A stretch of DNA of 64,000 bases from Icerya purchasi (Eukaryota > Arthropoda > Insecta > Hemiptera > Monophlebidae), in NCBI GenBank assembly GCA_039619475.1, contig CM077115.1:516728815-516792814 (forward strand), given 5' to 3'. A program made the translations under genes and the position numbers. Below, piece after piece: positions 33,300 to 46,860 of this stretch (position 1 is the first letter of the stretch; the number at the start of each line of letters is the position of its first letter). The notes beneath the pieces were generated by a model that was not told the origin of the DNA, did no database searches, and was given only the letters and a program-made list of their open reading frames with translations.

Positions 33300-36200
33300 T
33301 CCAACAATCAATGAAAAAAAACCGTTAGTAAAACAAATGTATCAACTTTTTATTTGTTTTTGTTTTTCTTTAAGTGAAACTTTATAGATATGTGTGTTCA
33401 CGAGAACCACAGATCTCCCCATTAATAAGTCTAGGTAAATTTGGGGTACTAATAACTTTAAATCGAAGTTGGGAAAAACGCCTTTGAAGTTTCACTTCTG
33501 CCCTCTGTGCCTCGAGGCATTTTTCTTTTTTTTTTTTTTACCTATGAATCTTAAAATAGAGTAAAACTTAATTTTGATTAAAATTTCACGATGCTGGTGG
33601 TGCACAAGTACAAAAAAAAAAAAAAAATGTTAAAATTGTCTACGCATTTTTATTTCCCCCCGATACTTCTTAATATTATTCGGTTTCCGTACCGATTCTC
33701 TTCGTTTCTCGATTCCTTAGATGCTCAAATGTAAAATTTTCAAATTTTCAATTAACCACAGAATTCGGATCTTTCACTAATCGCGCATTCTGTGTTTTAA
33801 AATTCTCCGGGTTTCAACTGTGTTTAAAATATAACAATTCGCTACTGCGTCATATTCACTGTTGCCCTATTAAAGTAAAAAAAAAAAGGAAAGAATATAA
33901 TATTCGATTAAAAATGATTTAATAATAGATAAGGGGCGTGTTCATTCTGATGACGGCATCGGCAGGGCCCTATGACAAATGAAGAATTTTTTGCCGTGAC
34001 ATTTTGCTAGAGCTAATTCCCTCTTTTTCTATAACACAACCCTTGATACGCTTTGTTACCGAAAAAATAAAAATCCGAGGATTTTGCTCCTTTTTGAATT
34101 GTCATCGTTGTTCGACTGCGAGAGTCAATGACCGTCGTTGACCGACAAACAAATATCATCGCGGCGAATAATAGAAACACAATTTCGATAACGTCTGGTG
34201 GTATAAAGCCGTTGTTTTGGGCAGTACAGTGTGCGAGTTCAGAAGGCGGCCGGCCCCGCGCTATCTTCCTTTTAAGATAATGAAATACCCCCCCCCCCCG
34301 CGCCAAATAGTACGGGAGGCGGCATATGGACTGGTGTGCCTTTAAAGCTCGATAATTTTATGCAATGTTCAGCCATTTGACCGAAGCGCAGCCTGCAGAT
34401 CATTCGAAAGTGTCGTGCATATTCAAAAGCGGCTTTCGTACTCTTTCTCGAGCTAACAAATTCGCTCGACGCCGACTATCCTCAAACTAAACATTGCAAC
34501 TGCGCACGACTAGTTCGACGAGAATAAAATTTAAAAAAATTTGAAAACCCCGAAAAAAAACCAACTAAAAGCACGGCTTTGCTAGAAAGCAGACACAACA
34601 CGCGCTTGAGGAAAAGATGAAATCCAACTACCGCCGTCGTGTAGATGGTTAGTTAATAGTGCTTCGTTCGGAGCTATCGCACGCACACTGATACAGAAAT
34701 TTCACTTGTGTCGGGCTAATGTCTACACAGTTGTGTCGCGCGTCTTAGAAAAAAAAAAAAAAGAAAAAAAGGGCCATCGGGTGGAGGAGAAGATGAATGA
34801 AATGGAAGCACGTAAAACAGTGTGTGCGAGTGAAGGTGCGCCTCGTTGAGTGTAAGGCGCTGACTGAAAGCGTGGTGAAAATTAGGTCGCCCGCCGCTGG
34901 GAACCCATTCATCGCATAGAGCAATCGATAGTTTAAAAAAAAAAATCGAGGTAAAACAACGTTTACTTTTGCCTTTGCTGCTCCACCCTCACTCCTCGAT
35001 AATTAATTTCCCTTTCTTTTTTTTTCTTTTTTTTTAATTTCCCTTTCATCGACCTTTAAGCAAACAACACGCGCTTTTAAGACGACCGCCGTGTCGACAA
35101 ATTTCGTTTATTTTTGGAATTCCCCAAATTTCCGTAGAACTAATGCGAAATTCGAAAAATTACCGTCTAGCGGGAAAAGAGAATGTAGGAAAACAAACCG
35201 AATTCGGCCCGGCCAAATGTTCTGCTGCTGATTCGAACACTTTCATCCTTATATCGTTGATAAACAACAGATTGGAAATACCAAAACTCGGATGATCAAA
35301 AAAACACATAAACCCCTTTCTCTTTGTAAATATAATTGATTTTTTTAAAAAATAAAACGCTATTACCGAAAATGCGATAAACAGTTGATGGAAGGATTAA
35401 GTAAATTTTAATAATAGACACGGGGGGGGGCTTAGAAAACCGGTTAAATCACCTGTCGAACGTCAAGTTGGAATCTTAATGGGAATCGTAATTTAAATAA
35501 TTTTCAGGTGAGAGAATTTTAGAGGAAATCAAGAATAATAGTTTATATTCGGTGCTCTATATCGTAAAGGGCGTTTGCATATGTTAATACTAGTAGTAAA
35601 GCGTTACCGAGGGGAGGGGGGGGGGGGGGGGCTAACAAATTAGTATGTAATAATAATAAAGGCTTTCTGTCGAGTTCGATTACGCACTCAACCTCTAACG
35701 TGGGATCGATTTTTCGCGTATATTCTTTTTACTTCCGTTGCGTACATTTTTCTTAAATGTACCAAGAAAAATGAATAATAAAAGAAAATCTTTCCCCCGA
35801 AATTACGGGTTGTGTTACAAAAAAAAAGGTACCTATATAAATTATTTAAAAAGAGATTCGTATATGTAACATACCCTAAATTGCTCAACATAGACAGAGA
35901 CACACAGTTGCGATGGTATGTGTACAGTGTCTTTATTTTATTTTTTCTTTTTAAGACAAAAAAAAAAGGCAAAAAAAAGCAATATAAATATTTTAATTAA
36001 AACAATGTATCGTACAATTTTACCTTGCGAATTTTCTGCAATAATAACCGTTAAAGGAATGAATGAAGTTTTAAATTTAAAAAATTTCAATTTGACCCGA
36101 CAAAAGATGATAAGAATGATGATGTGCAGGACGATACAGTGTGAATAATAGCCGGGATTTATAATCGAAAGTTGCGCTAATTGTAGAATGAGAAGAAAAG

Positions 36201-37362
36201 GTTGTGGATAGTGTGGGGGACTGATCTGGTGTCCTTAAAAATCGGATCTTTTGCCAAGACAAAATCCGCGCCATCGTCTGACAAAACGCGGTGTGATTTT
36301 TGTAAGACGGCAATTTTTAAGACTTATTAAAATATTTCTCCGGGCCGATGGCCAATTTTATTTCCTAGTTGTAAAAAACAAAAAAAAGAACAACATGCTT
36401 TCGCATTTTTCCGATGCTGTAACTTTAATGATGTCACTCTGTTCGTTTGCTGGAACAATTTTGAAGACTGGGCTGATGTAAAGATAACAACGCGGGCACT
36501 TTATGACTAATTAAGTTTGGCCGGGGAATCCTCTCCTAAGAGAGGACTAAAAAGTTTCGTTCAGATATTGACAGTAACGGGACAATATTTCCGCTTTTGA
36601 CGTCGAGAAAGAATGATGCTAAAAAGTTCTCGAAATGAACGTGGCTGAAGGGGAATGAATGGTAGCGTAATTAACTTTCGACAAAAACGATCAAACACTT
36701 TAGTCTTATTCGAGAGCGAATGTTAACTCGATTAAGCAGAGACTGAAAAAGCCTTTTCAACTTTTAAATGGTTAATTTCGATCGACTTCGAGTCAGCGAA
36801 AGTACAAACTTTTATTTACGACTAACAGCTGATGTGCAATCGACACGTACGGATAGAGTGTCGTAATTAACTCGCGCTCTATAAATTCCGGATGGTGCTG
36901 TAATTTTTGTGTGGCAGAATTGCGGATTTTATTTTTATAATTACAGTCAAAATGACCATCGCCCCGATTATGCTACGCTAGGATTTTTAAGACACATTGG
37001 GTCAAAATGAAATCGAAAAAAGTACAAAAATAACGAGATTCCTACACCGACCATAGTCCATGTAGAATGCAAGTGATGTCGCTATTTTCAAAACTAATTC
37101 GACACCGTTTTTAATATATATATATATATATGTATGTATGTATGTAAAATAGAATGTACACACTTCATTAGTTAAGATTAGCGTGAAGTTAAAAAAAAAA
37201 AATGCAAACTTTCTTAGAATTAAAATTATTGCAATTTATTTTTCGCATTATTCGGGATTATTGTATCCATTTCGCCAAGTATTTATTTGCAACGCAAAGT
37301 TGAAACAGGTGACTGACATTTTTACGACTTTTCTACCAAGCATCGTGTTTAGCGGCAATTAA
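33300..37362. other. No gene recognised; includes a CpG-rich block
   Basis: The block at about 34180-34520 is the most CpG-rich part of this stretch and holds a C-run at 34288-34299. It could be a promoter or 5' exon region, but no coding exon or TATA box can be shown. A G-run lies at 35616-35631 and a (TA)n/(TATG)n tract at about 37114-37144. Open frames of 60-97 residues here (for example 34013-34306 and 35688-35972, both minus) match nothing that I know. Confidence 0.35.
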
Positions 37363-37849
37363 ATAAGTTGTTTGTTTATTATGTATTATTTCTTCCTGTA
37401 AACGTTTGTTTCACTGATATTATAAGTTATGTATTTTTAAACCTTAAATTACGTTACAAAGTTATAGTTTTAAATATTACTCGGACACAAAGTACCTTTT
37501 AATTCGTTAAAACATACAACATTTATTTATATAAAATTATTACTTAAAATAAAAGTTACAGACATTATTATTCACAAAAAATATATATAAAAATCCGTCC
37601 TACCGGTTTCGTCTACTTGACATATTCATGGACATGTCAAGTAGACGAAACCGGTAGGACGGATTTTTATATATATTTTTTGTGAATAATAATGTCTGTA
37701 ACTTTTATTTTAAGTAATAATTTAATATAAATAAATGTTGTATGTTTTAACGAATTAAAAGGTACTTTGTGTCCGAGTAATATTTAAAACTATAACTTTG
37801 TAACGTAATTTAAGGTTTAAAAATACATAACTTATAAGTTGTTTGTTTA
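37363..37849. repeat. Near-perfect 2 x 204 bp palindrome with flanking 16-bp direct repeats
   Basis: The arms 37420-37623 and 37634-37837 are exact reverse complements except for one position that I found (an A/T difference in the ATATAAAATT segment), with a 10-nt spacer. No protein is encoded. A 16-bp direct repeat, ATAAGTTGTTTGTTTA, occurs at 37363-37378 and 37834-37849; the right copy overlaps the arm end by four bases. It may be an insertion duplication. The transcript would fold into a long double-stranded stem. Alternatives are a recent foldback element, an inverted duplication, or an assembly artefact from a chimeric read. Confidence 0.9.
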
Positions 37850-40526
37850 GCGATGCTTCTTTCTCCTTTCACCTGGTTTTTCATCGTGTCGGATATTAGA
37901 AAGCCTCCCCCCTTTTCTATAGTGCACGAAAACGCGTTACTACGGTTCTTTTTTTTAGGCTTTAAACATAGATATTATAAGTAGTAACTCGTTTGTCAAG
38001 TTTAAACTGCTAAAGTGATATTTAGGAAGAAATTAATAAAAGTCGAAAATAAGTAAAATAAAAAAAGGTTTATAATTGCAGAGAAATCAAATGCAGACGG
38101 AGGAAAATGTGAAATATAAGGCGCATTATTAATTTGGCAAAAAGATTAAATCTAGAATGCTGATATATTAAATAAGACAACATTTTTCCGACTATATTCT
38201 ATCGTAATAGTGTCTCAAAAGAGTGTACTACTACGAAAGGCCTGAAGAGATATGTTGATATCGTTGGTAATTCCCCCACTTCAGAAAAACCGTGCATAAT
38301 AACTTTAAATAATAAACACGCTATTTTTCGCAAATAAGTTAATAATTATATATGTATGTAGAATAAGCGGAGTAATTTGTCACAGCATTTTCTTCAAAAC
38401 GTTTTGTCTTTCAACTGTTATGAATATGTAGCCGAGAAAATGTTCATTCGTCTTATTTGCATTTATATGTGTGTAAACATTATTAATTCGAAATTGTATT
38501 ATTAAGTATATTTTAAATGTCGCATTTGTATATTAGGCGCTGCTCTGTGTGGTGGTCGGTCTTTCATAACTTTTTCAGGAATTGTGTAATAAAATGATTT
38601 CTCTTGTCACATTTTTTCGCGTTGACCCCTCCCGAAAGGGGACATACTTTTATGATAAAAGCGATATTACATTACGAGAGGTTTTTTTTTTTTTTTTTTT
38701 TTTTTGCATGCGCCAGTATGATTTATTTAGAAATTCATCGACCGAATAATAATAGTAATAATTTTTAATTATGATTCCGTTCTTTTTGCATTTTTCATTT
38801 CGCCTGCCATCTATTAACTTGCGGCCGTAGTAGGAGACTTTGCATAACTAACATTTTCGAGCAAACGTATACGAATTTCGTATTGTCCGTCGATGGGTCT
38901 CTCAAACTACGAAATTATCATTTTTTGCGCAGAAGCAGGAACGTGTAAGAATTAGAATATAACGATGCGATATATTTAGTGTGTGGGGTATTATATTTTC
39001 ATTTTTGCCGTAATTTGCCTCGTTCGCTTTTCACGTGGTGATCGTGTACAATCAATCATCGAGTGAGTTCCTAATTTTTATTAATTATAATTTTTCGATT
39101 TCTTATGAAATCTTCGATATAATAAGTGGCGTGTTTTAAATATCGGCAACTCGAAATTATTACAAAAAAAAAAAAAAAAAAGGAAAAAGAAAAAAAGGAT
39201 ATTTTCAATTTTATTAAATAGGGGGAAAAAATGTTACAACGTCCACAGTTTTTGCTTGATGCTAGTGGATGAGCGCATCAGTTAAGAAAATACTCCGAAG
39301 GAACACGTAATGTATCGATGTGTTAATATTCCGGGACCGATGTATAAAAAGAAGCTTCGAAATTCAGAGACGGTTTTCGGGTAGAACTCGCAACGTACAC
39401 TATACGCAATAAAAGACGGATGTTGATGATAGCGCTATCTCGCGGCAACTTTGTAATTATTAATTTCTCCCTTCGACGATTGCATTCCGCGCCTCAGTTA
39501 CCTAATAAAAATCGTTCCATCTCGGATACGTTTTTGGTCAAAGCGATCGAAGCATTTCCGGGAATTTATTATTATCGGCCCGCGCCCGGGGCTTTGCCGT
39601 AGAATGCGGTGGCGAGCCTTTCGCGAATCGGCTTTAGCTTACGCTTAAGCGGCGACATGTGCGTTTGCGATGCTCCGTGAAAGTAATATTTATCTTCCGC
39701 TGTTAGCTGTTTTCGTTATTGGCACGGTTTTTAAAGATAGACTCCCCCCCACCCCACCCCCGTGTCTTCGGAAACACATTTCCCTCTCGGTTAGAAAGTC
39801 GATGGAAAGATAGAATCTTCTTTAATATAACAGGAGGGGCAATGTAAGCGAAGCAAGTAAAAGTATGAAAAATACAGAAAGCATATTACAGAGCATTGTT
39901 GAAAAGGCGAACTTTTTTGTAAATCCTATTTTTTGAAATATACTCTCTTAAGCGAAAGAAAATTGTACACATAAGCGAATAAAAGAAGTAGCGCGCGGTA
40001 GCAGCTACTGGCAATAAACTTAGCAAGTGTTGACATTTATTGACAAGAATCAGAATGGTTATGTCAACTGAAATGGATGTTGTTAATATCAATCTGTTTT
40101 TGCGGTGAAATGTTTGCGAATATTTTTGTCCAAGCAAAACATCACACCCACTCTGTCTTTAGCAACTGAATGATAATCATATCGCGTTATTATTAAAATA
40201 ATGCTTGCATTGAAATATATTGCCATGCAAACATTGGTCTGTTTCTTTCTTTTTTGGCCATTAATAATTAATTGTTTAAAAAAAATGCATCGATATTTTT
40301 TACACAATTTTCTTATTTGGTAACATAATTTCTAGGAACTATCGAATAAGTAGAGAGGTTTTTCTAAAAGGTATCAGAACGAAATTATACGGATCGAAAT
40401 TTAATTAGACGTGCCGGTTGTTTTTTTTTTTTTCTCGAAGTAAAACCGTAATTATAATCCTGTCAATAAGAAAAAACATTTAGATTTTGCGGGGAAAAAA
40501 AAAGGGGGGGAAAAATATATTTTAAT
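37850..40526. other. No gene recognised
   Basis: AT-rich DNA with a T-run at 38682-38705, an A-run at about 39164-39180 and a C-run at about 39745-39752. A CpG-richer patch lies at about 39540-39660 and includes a 60-residue frame (39420-39602) that I do not recognise. Confidence 0.4.
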
Positions 40527-41375
40527 AGACGAAACACGTTTTGGGAAGAAACTGTAATATTCAGTGACGAATCGAATTTTAACCTATTTGCCAGCGAGAA
40601 ACGGAAAGCTAAGAGTCTGGCGGAAGCCTAATAATACTAAATTGGAAGTGAAAAAAAATATAAATACGAATGTGAAACACGTGCTGGCAGGGACATGTGG
40701 TCCGGTACTATTTCAACTGGAGTTTATGGGTGGAACTATAACTATATCAACATTTTGAGAGAAAAAAAAATCTCCGTCGAAGTGCTGTAAACTTTGAAAG
40801 TCGTATAATTTTTTAGACAACGACCCCAAGCACAAAACACTTAAAACTAGCTTTACAATTTCCGAAAAGTGTTAAACTCCCCCCCATCACCAGATGTAAG
40901 CCCATTGAGAATACCAGCTGGAGGACAGATAAGTTTATCAGCGTCACCCCGTTTCTAACAGACTGGAAATGAAAGAACGGCGGCGCACCTAGAAGAGTGG
41001 AATAATTTTCCCGCGAATTACCTGCAAACTTTGGTCACATCAGTGCTGAGCTGGTAGATTGGATGCGCAATAATGAAAGCAAAAAGTCGGGACACACAAA
41101 GTATTAAGAAATGGTATAATTTTTGTTTTTGTATATCTAAATAATACGTATTTTACGCGCGAATTTGGATAACTTTTTTTTTCCCATTTGAACATGATTA
41201 CGTTCATTTCTGGTTTTTTTTTTTTTTATTCCGTTTTTACATTTGTATTCGGGAATGCTTTTTTATTGTGCTTTCAAACAAATTGAAATAAAAACCGCAC
41301 GACTTTTTCTCCTATTTTGCCACCTGAATTTATTTTTCTCAGCGATGTCCAAATACTCTTTTTGAGACCACTGTA
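40527..41375 (+). pseudogene. Tc1-like transposase pseudogene with 3' terminal repeat
   Basis: RNTFWEETVIFSDESNFNLFA carries the first catalytic Asp (about 40566). RVWRKPNNTKLE follows in another frame. DNDPKHKTL (about 40816) has the second Asp. PPSPDVSP precedes a frameshift after which ENTSWRTDK supplies the expected Glu of a DD34E triad. The C-terminus reads KSGHTKY and stops at 41105-41107, the usual Tc1 ending. GTCCAAATACTCTTTTTGAG at 41347-41366, leading to CCACTGTA, looks like the right terminal repeat. The N-terminal DNA-binding half and left repeat were not found, so the copy is truncated as well as frameshifted. Confidence 0.85.
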
Positions 41376-41852
41376 CTTAAAAAAAAAAAAAAAAAAAGCA
41401 AACGGGAAGAGAAATTGAATTTTGTTTCTTTTTGTGTTTCTTTCCCATTATGACGGTAATCAGTTAATTCATTTGTTTTTTAATGTGTCTATTAGTTTCG
41501 TATATGTACTTTTAATTTAAACGGAGTCTAAATATCTACAATTAAAGTTATATATCGCCCGATTGAAAAACGTCATAAAAAGATCGAGTGATATTTCTGT
41601 GAGATATTAATCAAAATTTTACGATCACTCTGATATCATTAAAAATCAAAAGTAAGAAACTTTAATCAGCTATATAACGAATTAAATTTTAAGAAAGGAT
41701 TAATATTACATAGTACATATTATGTACTAGAATTATGATTAAAAATTAAATGACTAAGTTTTCATTGAGATCTCTGTAGAATGATAATAGCGGAGTTATA
41801 AATACAACTGAATTTAGAAATTAATAAACGCGTACGTTTATTTTTATTTAAA

Positions 41853-41920
<68 letters not shown>

Positions 41921-44552
41921 GGGTATATAGAATTTGCTTGTATCGAAGAGTCGGTTCAATATAAAAGGAATGAATTTATTTAAGAGAAAGACGATTTGAG
42001 ACAATATTAAATGAGAATATTAAAGTTGGAAAAATTTCAAATTAGTTGTGAGACAATAAAAATGAAAAAAAAAAAAAAAGAAAGAAAAAAATTCTTACTG
42101 TATTACAAAGATTAGAAAATACAATAGTGACACGTCACTGCGCAGTATCTTAGTAATGCCAATGACGTCACTTTCGAGTAAAATAAATTGATTTCGGAAG
42201 AAATTAACTAACTTATCGTAAAGAAATCAAAATTGTAATTTGATTATTAAAAAAAGTTCGATTAAAGCGATTTTTTAAAGAATTAAACTGTAACAATTGT
42301 CGTAAATAGATATCATTTAACGCTCAAAATTAATGCGTATTTGCGAACTAACGATGTTAATATTACTTTTAATCGTTATATTTGCGCAAGGTTGCTGCAA
42401 GATGCTAGAAGTGACAATTTTGGTTTGCTTACTCGTTTTTTTTTTTTTCGGGTTATGAGATCTGTCGCTTTGAGAAATCCGTAGAATCGAGAGATTATGC
42501 TCTTTCATCACCACTAAGAAGAGCTAAGTGACGAAGGGAGTGAAAACTTTTAGCGCATCGCGTTTTGTACTCCGGCCAGTCAGTGATATTGGACGGTCAA
42601 TGGATATCACTGCAGCGAAAACAATAAAATGGAGTAAGCCCTTGTTGAAAAGGTACGAATGAGTGAAGTATAACCAATGCGAAGACACGGCAAAGAGCAG
42701 TTTCCTCCCTATACGGGGGTTAGATCTTACTGAGGTTGACCACTCATGACTCTGCAGATTGTGTTTAATAATCCTTTAGTTGGAAAATTTATAATAAAAA
42801 AAATACTAAAAAATTATAATTCACCCGAAATTATTTGCAAACAATTTTATTTGCACCGAAAATCAACAGCACTCGGCTTTTTTTTTTTATTTTATTATGG
42901 TTTTTCTCTTTTTTTTGAATGAAGTATTTTCTTCAAGTTTTCCGCGTTGCACAGTACGGAATCCATCTTTTAGATTTTTCTCTTTCGAATTCTTTGGAAC
43001 ATCCCTAACGGTTAATTTAATTTATTACAAATTGTATTACCTTTAACTAAAGGGGGGAATCTTCCAACACATAAAAATTTATTATATTTACGCTTTTTCG
43101 CGGTTTATCTTTGCGCATATCCGCGCTCGTTGTTTGCTATATTTTCCATTTTGGGGAAAAAACAAAATTTTTTCAAATGCGATTGTAAAAGTTATTACAC
43201 AACCGAGTGGTACAGATAAATTTTCAAAAATGTATACTTTCATTTAAAATCGATTTGAAAACGGTGCTACTACTTCGTTGTATGAATAATACTTGAATGT
43301 TGCTTCTTCGAGGAAGACGCCGTGCGTAGTAATGAATTTCGTACCGGCATTATTGTCGAATGACGCGTATTATATCGTAGAAATAACGAATAATTTTATT
43401 GCGATATATTTTTGAAGTATTTATTCTTATGCGCGGGTGTTTAAAAGTTAAAACAGATAATTTTGCATAATATGTAATTTTACATATATAGTACATATTG
43501 ACTACATTTGAAATGGAAGTATAACGAGATAGGTACTATAAGAATTTTAATATGTAAGTAATAAATTTTTGTGATGCGATGAATGTGGAGCAAAAAAAAA
43601 AAAAAAAAAACTGTCGCGAAGAACCGTTAGAGAATTCGTTCAATGAAAAAAAAAAGGTTCGTTTGCAACAATTTTTTTGAAATTTAAATCGGAAAATTTT
43701 CAGGTAACTCGCAAACCGCAATACATCGACAGAAGTATTTCTCCGTCATTCTTTTGAAATACGCCGATTTTTCCAGGAAAATTCTCAGCCTTTCCGTTCG
43801 TCTTATCCTTTTTTTTTTTTTTTTTTTTTTGTACGTGTAACCGAATAAAGAACATCATCCGTCAAACAATGAAAGAATTTTTGAAAATCGGTAATTTCCG
43901 AAATTATCCCCATAAATACAAGCTTTTCATCTTTGTAATATTGATATAGGTAAATTCGCCTTCTTGCTGGGGGGTTTTAATGGTATACACTTTAACTGTC
44001 CTCCAGTCGAATTAATTCCAGCAGATATTCTATAGGATATGTAGACAATTTTAATTTGTTTTTCTTTTTCCTTTATCCATTTCGTTGTGTATGCGCCCTC
44101 TGCATTTTACAATTCCGTTAAAAACAACCTCGACGGAATTTAATATTAAATGTTTAAAAACTGTTTTTTCCGAAATAATCATTTGTGATGATGACCCTGC
44201 AAAATACTGGTGGCAATTTTCTTCAGCTGTTTTAAAATTTCGCCAAAATATTCATACACATATGTGTGTATTTGTGCATATTCACGTATGCGCTGCTGTG
44301 TACGTGCTACATGCCGTGTGCATATCGAGAAGAAAGAAAAATTTCCGACTAGTGGTATATGTTTGATGCACAGATTTTGCACATAGTCCAGCTTTTAATG
44401 TGAGATTAAAATATCAATTGAAATTTAAACGTTTAAGCACATATAGATATAGGACAGCAACTTGTAAAGCTGAAAAACGAGCGGTGTAGGTACTCTGTGG
44501 CAATGAAACGTCTCACGGTTTCTCTTATCTTTGAACTTTTACGAGCAGCAAG
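41376..44552. other. No gene recognised
   Basis: AT-rich with an (AAT)n array and a T-run at 43809-43830. The 93-residue frame at 44085-44366 and its antisense partner are not recognised. A more mixed segment at 42520-42760 shows no family or RNA fold that I can name. Confidence 0.4.
41853..41919. repeat. (AAT)n trinucleotide array
   Basis: About 22 uninterrupted AAT units. The poly-Leu open frame on the minus strand is only a translation of this repeat. Confidence 0.95.
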
Positions 44553-45010
44553 TTTTTTTTTTTTTTTTTTCCCTACCCTGGGCGCGCCAGCGGCCTTGAC
44601 CCAACAACATGAAAAATTAAGAGTTATAACTAAATAGCCAAGCGGTCAGAAATGGAAAAGACAAAGGACAGCAGCAATGGAATAACTGAAGGCAATGGGA
44701 AGGAAAGAGAATATAGGTAGCGTTAAAGGGAGTAGGAAGACCCAAAACTAGAAGTTGGGCGTAAAGAAAGGAGCGTTCGTTAGAGAGTGTAGAACATTCG
44801 AATAGGATGTGATTTGAGTCACAAATACAAGAAGGCTCAGAAGCGTGAAGAGAGCAGAAAGGAGAAAGAGCTAAAGAAAAACAAAAGCGTGAAGAGGGGA
44901 GTAGAGAATGATTGATTCTAAGCCTAATTAAGGAAACAAGAGCAAGTTGATATGTATCCCTCCTTATTTTAAAGAATAAAACTCCCATTTTTTGCGATAA
45001 ATTCTCTTTC
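44553..45010 (-). mobile_element. LINE-A: 5'-truncated 3' fragment with an open C-terminal frame
   Basis: A T-run (44553-44571) is the poly(A) tail. Next to it, GGGCGCGCCAGCGGCCTTGA (as read on the plus strand) is the LINE-A 3' UTR. A frame of 123 codons on the minus strand (44617-44988) contains LIRLRINHSLLPSSRFCFS, CSLHASEPSCICDSNHILFE, LLVLGLPTPFNATYILF and a Cys-rich end. It is the best-preserved copy of the Cys/His C-terminal segment here, and so shows the consensus spacing. RT and RNase H are absent. Confidence 0.85.
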
Positions 45011-45479
45011 CGTTCTAGGGAGAAAAAGTTTCCATGTCTAGAATTCCAAGAACTATATATGTATGTATATTACGAATTCAGATGAAGACTGGCGATCACT
45101 TGAACCAGAATTACCCAAGAAAAATAGCGTAGAATAGTAAGAGAACAACACGCCGTTTAATCTGAATTTCAAGAACAAGCTACACCATAGAATATATTGA
45201 TTGGTCAACTGATAAATCATAATAATATATATATATATTTACTTTCTTTTTTTCGCTCGTTCACTACAAATAATTTATCTGCCAATTAACCAACTCGCAT
45301 AGTTTCTACGTGAACAATTGCCCCGTAGGACTAGCACTCTGGCTTTTACTTATTCCTATCGCATATCAAAGCGACAAGGTAGAATTTGAAACATTAATTT
45401 TTCCGTTATTATAAACATATATTTTTGTATAAATAAATTACACCACGACAAGGTTTAAGTATAGAGAAGTACGTGAAGT

Positions 45480-46860
45480 GTTTAAAGAGGTTTAGTGGGA
45501 AATAATAAAAATGACGCAGAAAAATAAGGTAATTCAGCGAATGAAGGAATCTTTTTATATCGAGCGAAACTTTCGACTTTCAATAAGTCGCAGTAGAGGT
45601 CTTCTTCTCTTCTTTTTCGTGTCATACTCTTCAAAGAGCGCTGACGATCATCACATAAGTCAGCATCAAAAACTTCTATTTCTGTCATCTTGCATGAGTC
45701 TTTCCAACGGCCATCGTCCATACCTTGATGTTATCTAACCAGGTGTCGTTCTCCGCCTTCCTCGGCTTCTCTTTCCGTTTACTTTTCCCTGGAGGGGATT
45801 AGTTGCAGGAGTTGATATTTCTCTCCTCTGATTATATGACCGAAATATTTTATTTTCCTGTGTACGATGGAATTTATTTTGGCCACCTGTGGAACTATTT
45901 GATTCGATGTTCTAGTTATCCGTGATATTTTCAACACGTCGTTCTGTGGATCCACATTTCTACAGCTTTTAATCGATTTACCTGTGGGTCTTTTATTGGG
46001 GGTTGTTGCCTCAATTCCATATATATGTAGTAAGGTTGGATAAATTGTAACATTACACAATGTTTTGACGTATATATCTATAGAAGGAGATTTCTCATGC
46101 TGGTGAAGACACTCTGAGCATAACTGCATCTCATTTTTACTTCTGTATCTAAGTCCAGGTTCTCAGTAATGTAACAGCCTAAGTATTTGAATTTTCCAAC
46201 TCGTTCAATCTTCTCGCATTGTTTACCATAATAGAGACTTGATTAAAGTTATTTTCCTCGCTGATTACCATCCACTTCCTTTTTTTTAATATTCAAATTG
46301 TACGAATTTCCAACTGCGTTGAATTTCCGTTTTCTGCAATAATAGCAGTATCGTCTGCGTAGCGAATGTTGTGTTAATAATTCTTGCGTTAATTCGAAAG
46401 CCCGAGGGTAGGTCCGAGATGATAGCTAATCTGAAAACCTGCTGAGCATACAAATTGAATATAGTAGGGGTGAAAGGGTACACATATCCTTGTCGTACTC
46501 CACGTTGGACTTCAAAGTCAATGTTTTCCCCGTTCCCTAGAATGAGCTCAGCCGTACAGTTCCAGTATAGATTCGTAATTATCCTTAAATCATCGTTCAT
46601 CAATTCCAGTAGCTTGAAGAGAATATTCATTAATTTGTGATGTTGGACGTTATCAAATGCTTTCCCATAGTCAAGAAAGTAAATATAAATGCGTCTTTAT
46701 TCATTTCCCTACATTCTTGAAGTGATACATTAACCGCCAGTAGTAGTAGAGCTTCTCTTGTTCCAAAACCTGCACGAAAACCAAATTAGCTTTCACTTAA
46801 AAAGATGAATTCATTCACATTTAGGTCGGATTCTATGCTGAATAATCCTCAAGAAGAGTT
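45480..46860 (-). pseudogene. LINE reverse transcriptase relic (RTE/L1-like type)
   Basis: On the minus strand, FGFRAGFGTREALLLLAVNV and the FLDYGKAFDNVQHHKL region (motif A) lie at about 46640-46790. LMNDDLRIITNLYWNCTAEL and VQRGVRQGYVYPFTPTIFNL follow, then IRYADDTAIIAEN (motif C, in a second frame, about 46340-46365). After a gap come KIKYFGHIIRGEKYQLLQLI (about 45790-45850) and TWLDNIKVWTMAVG. The same arrangement is present at 53.9-55.2 kb. The copy has many frameshifts and lacks the endonuclease. The clade is uncertain. Confidence 0.85.

Noticed and set aside
41762..42004. Poly-Leu open frame
   Set aside because: Translation of the (AAT)n array on the other strand.
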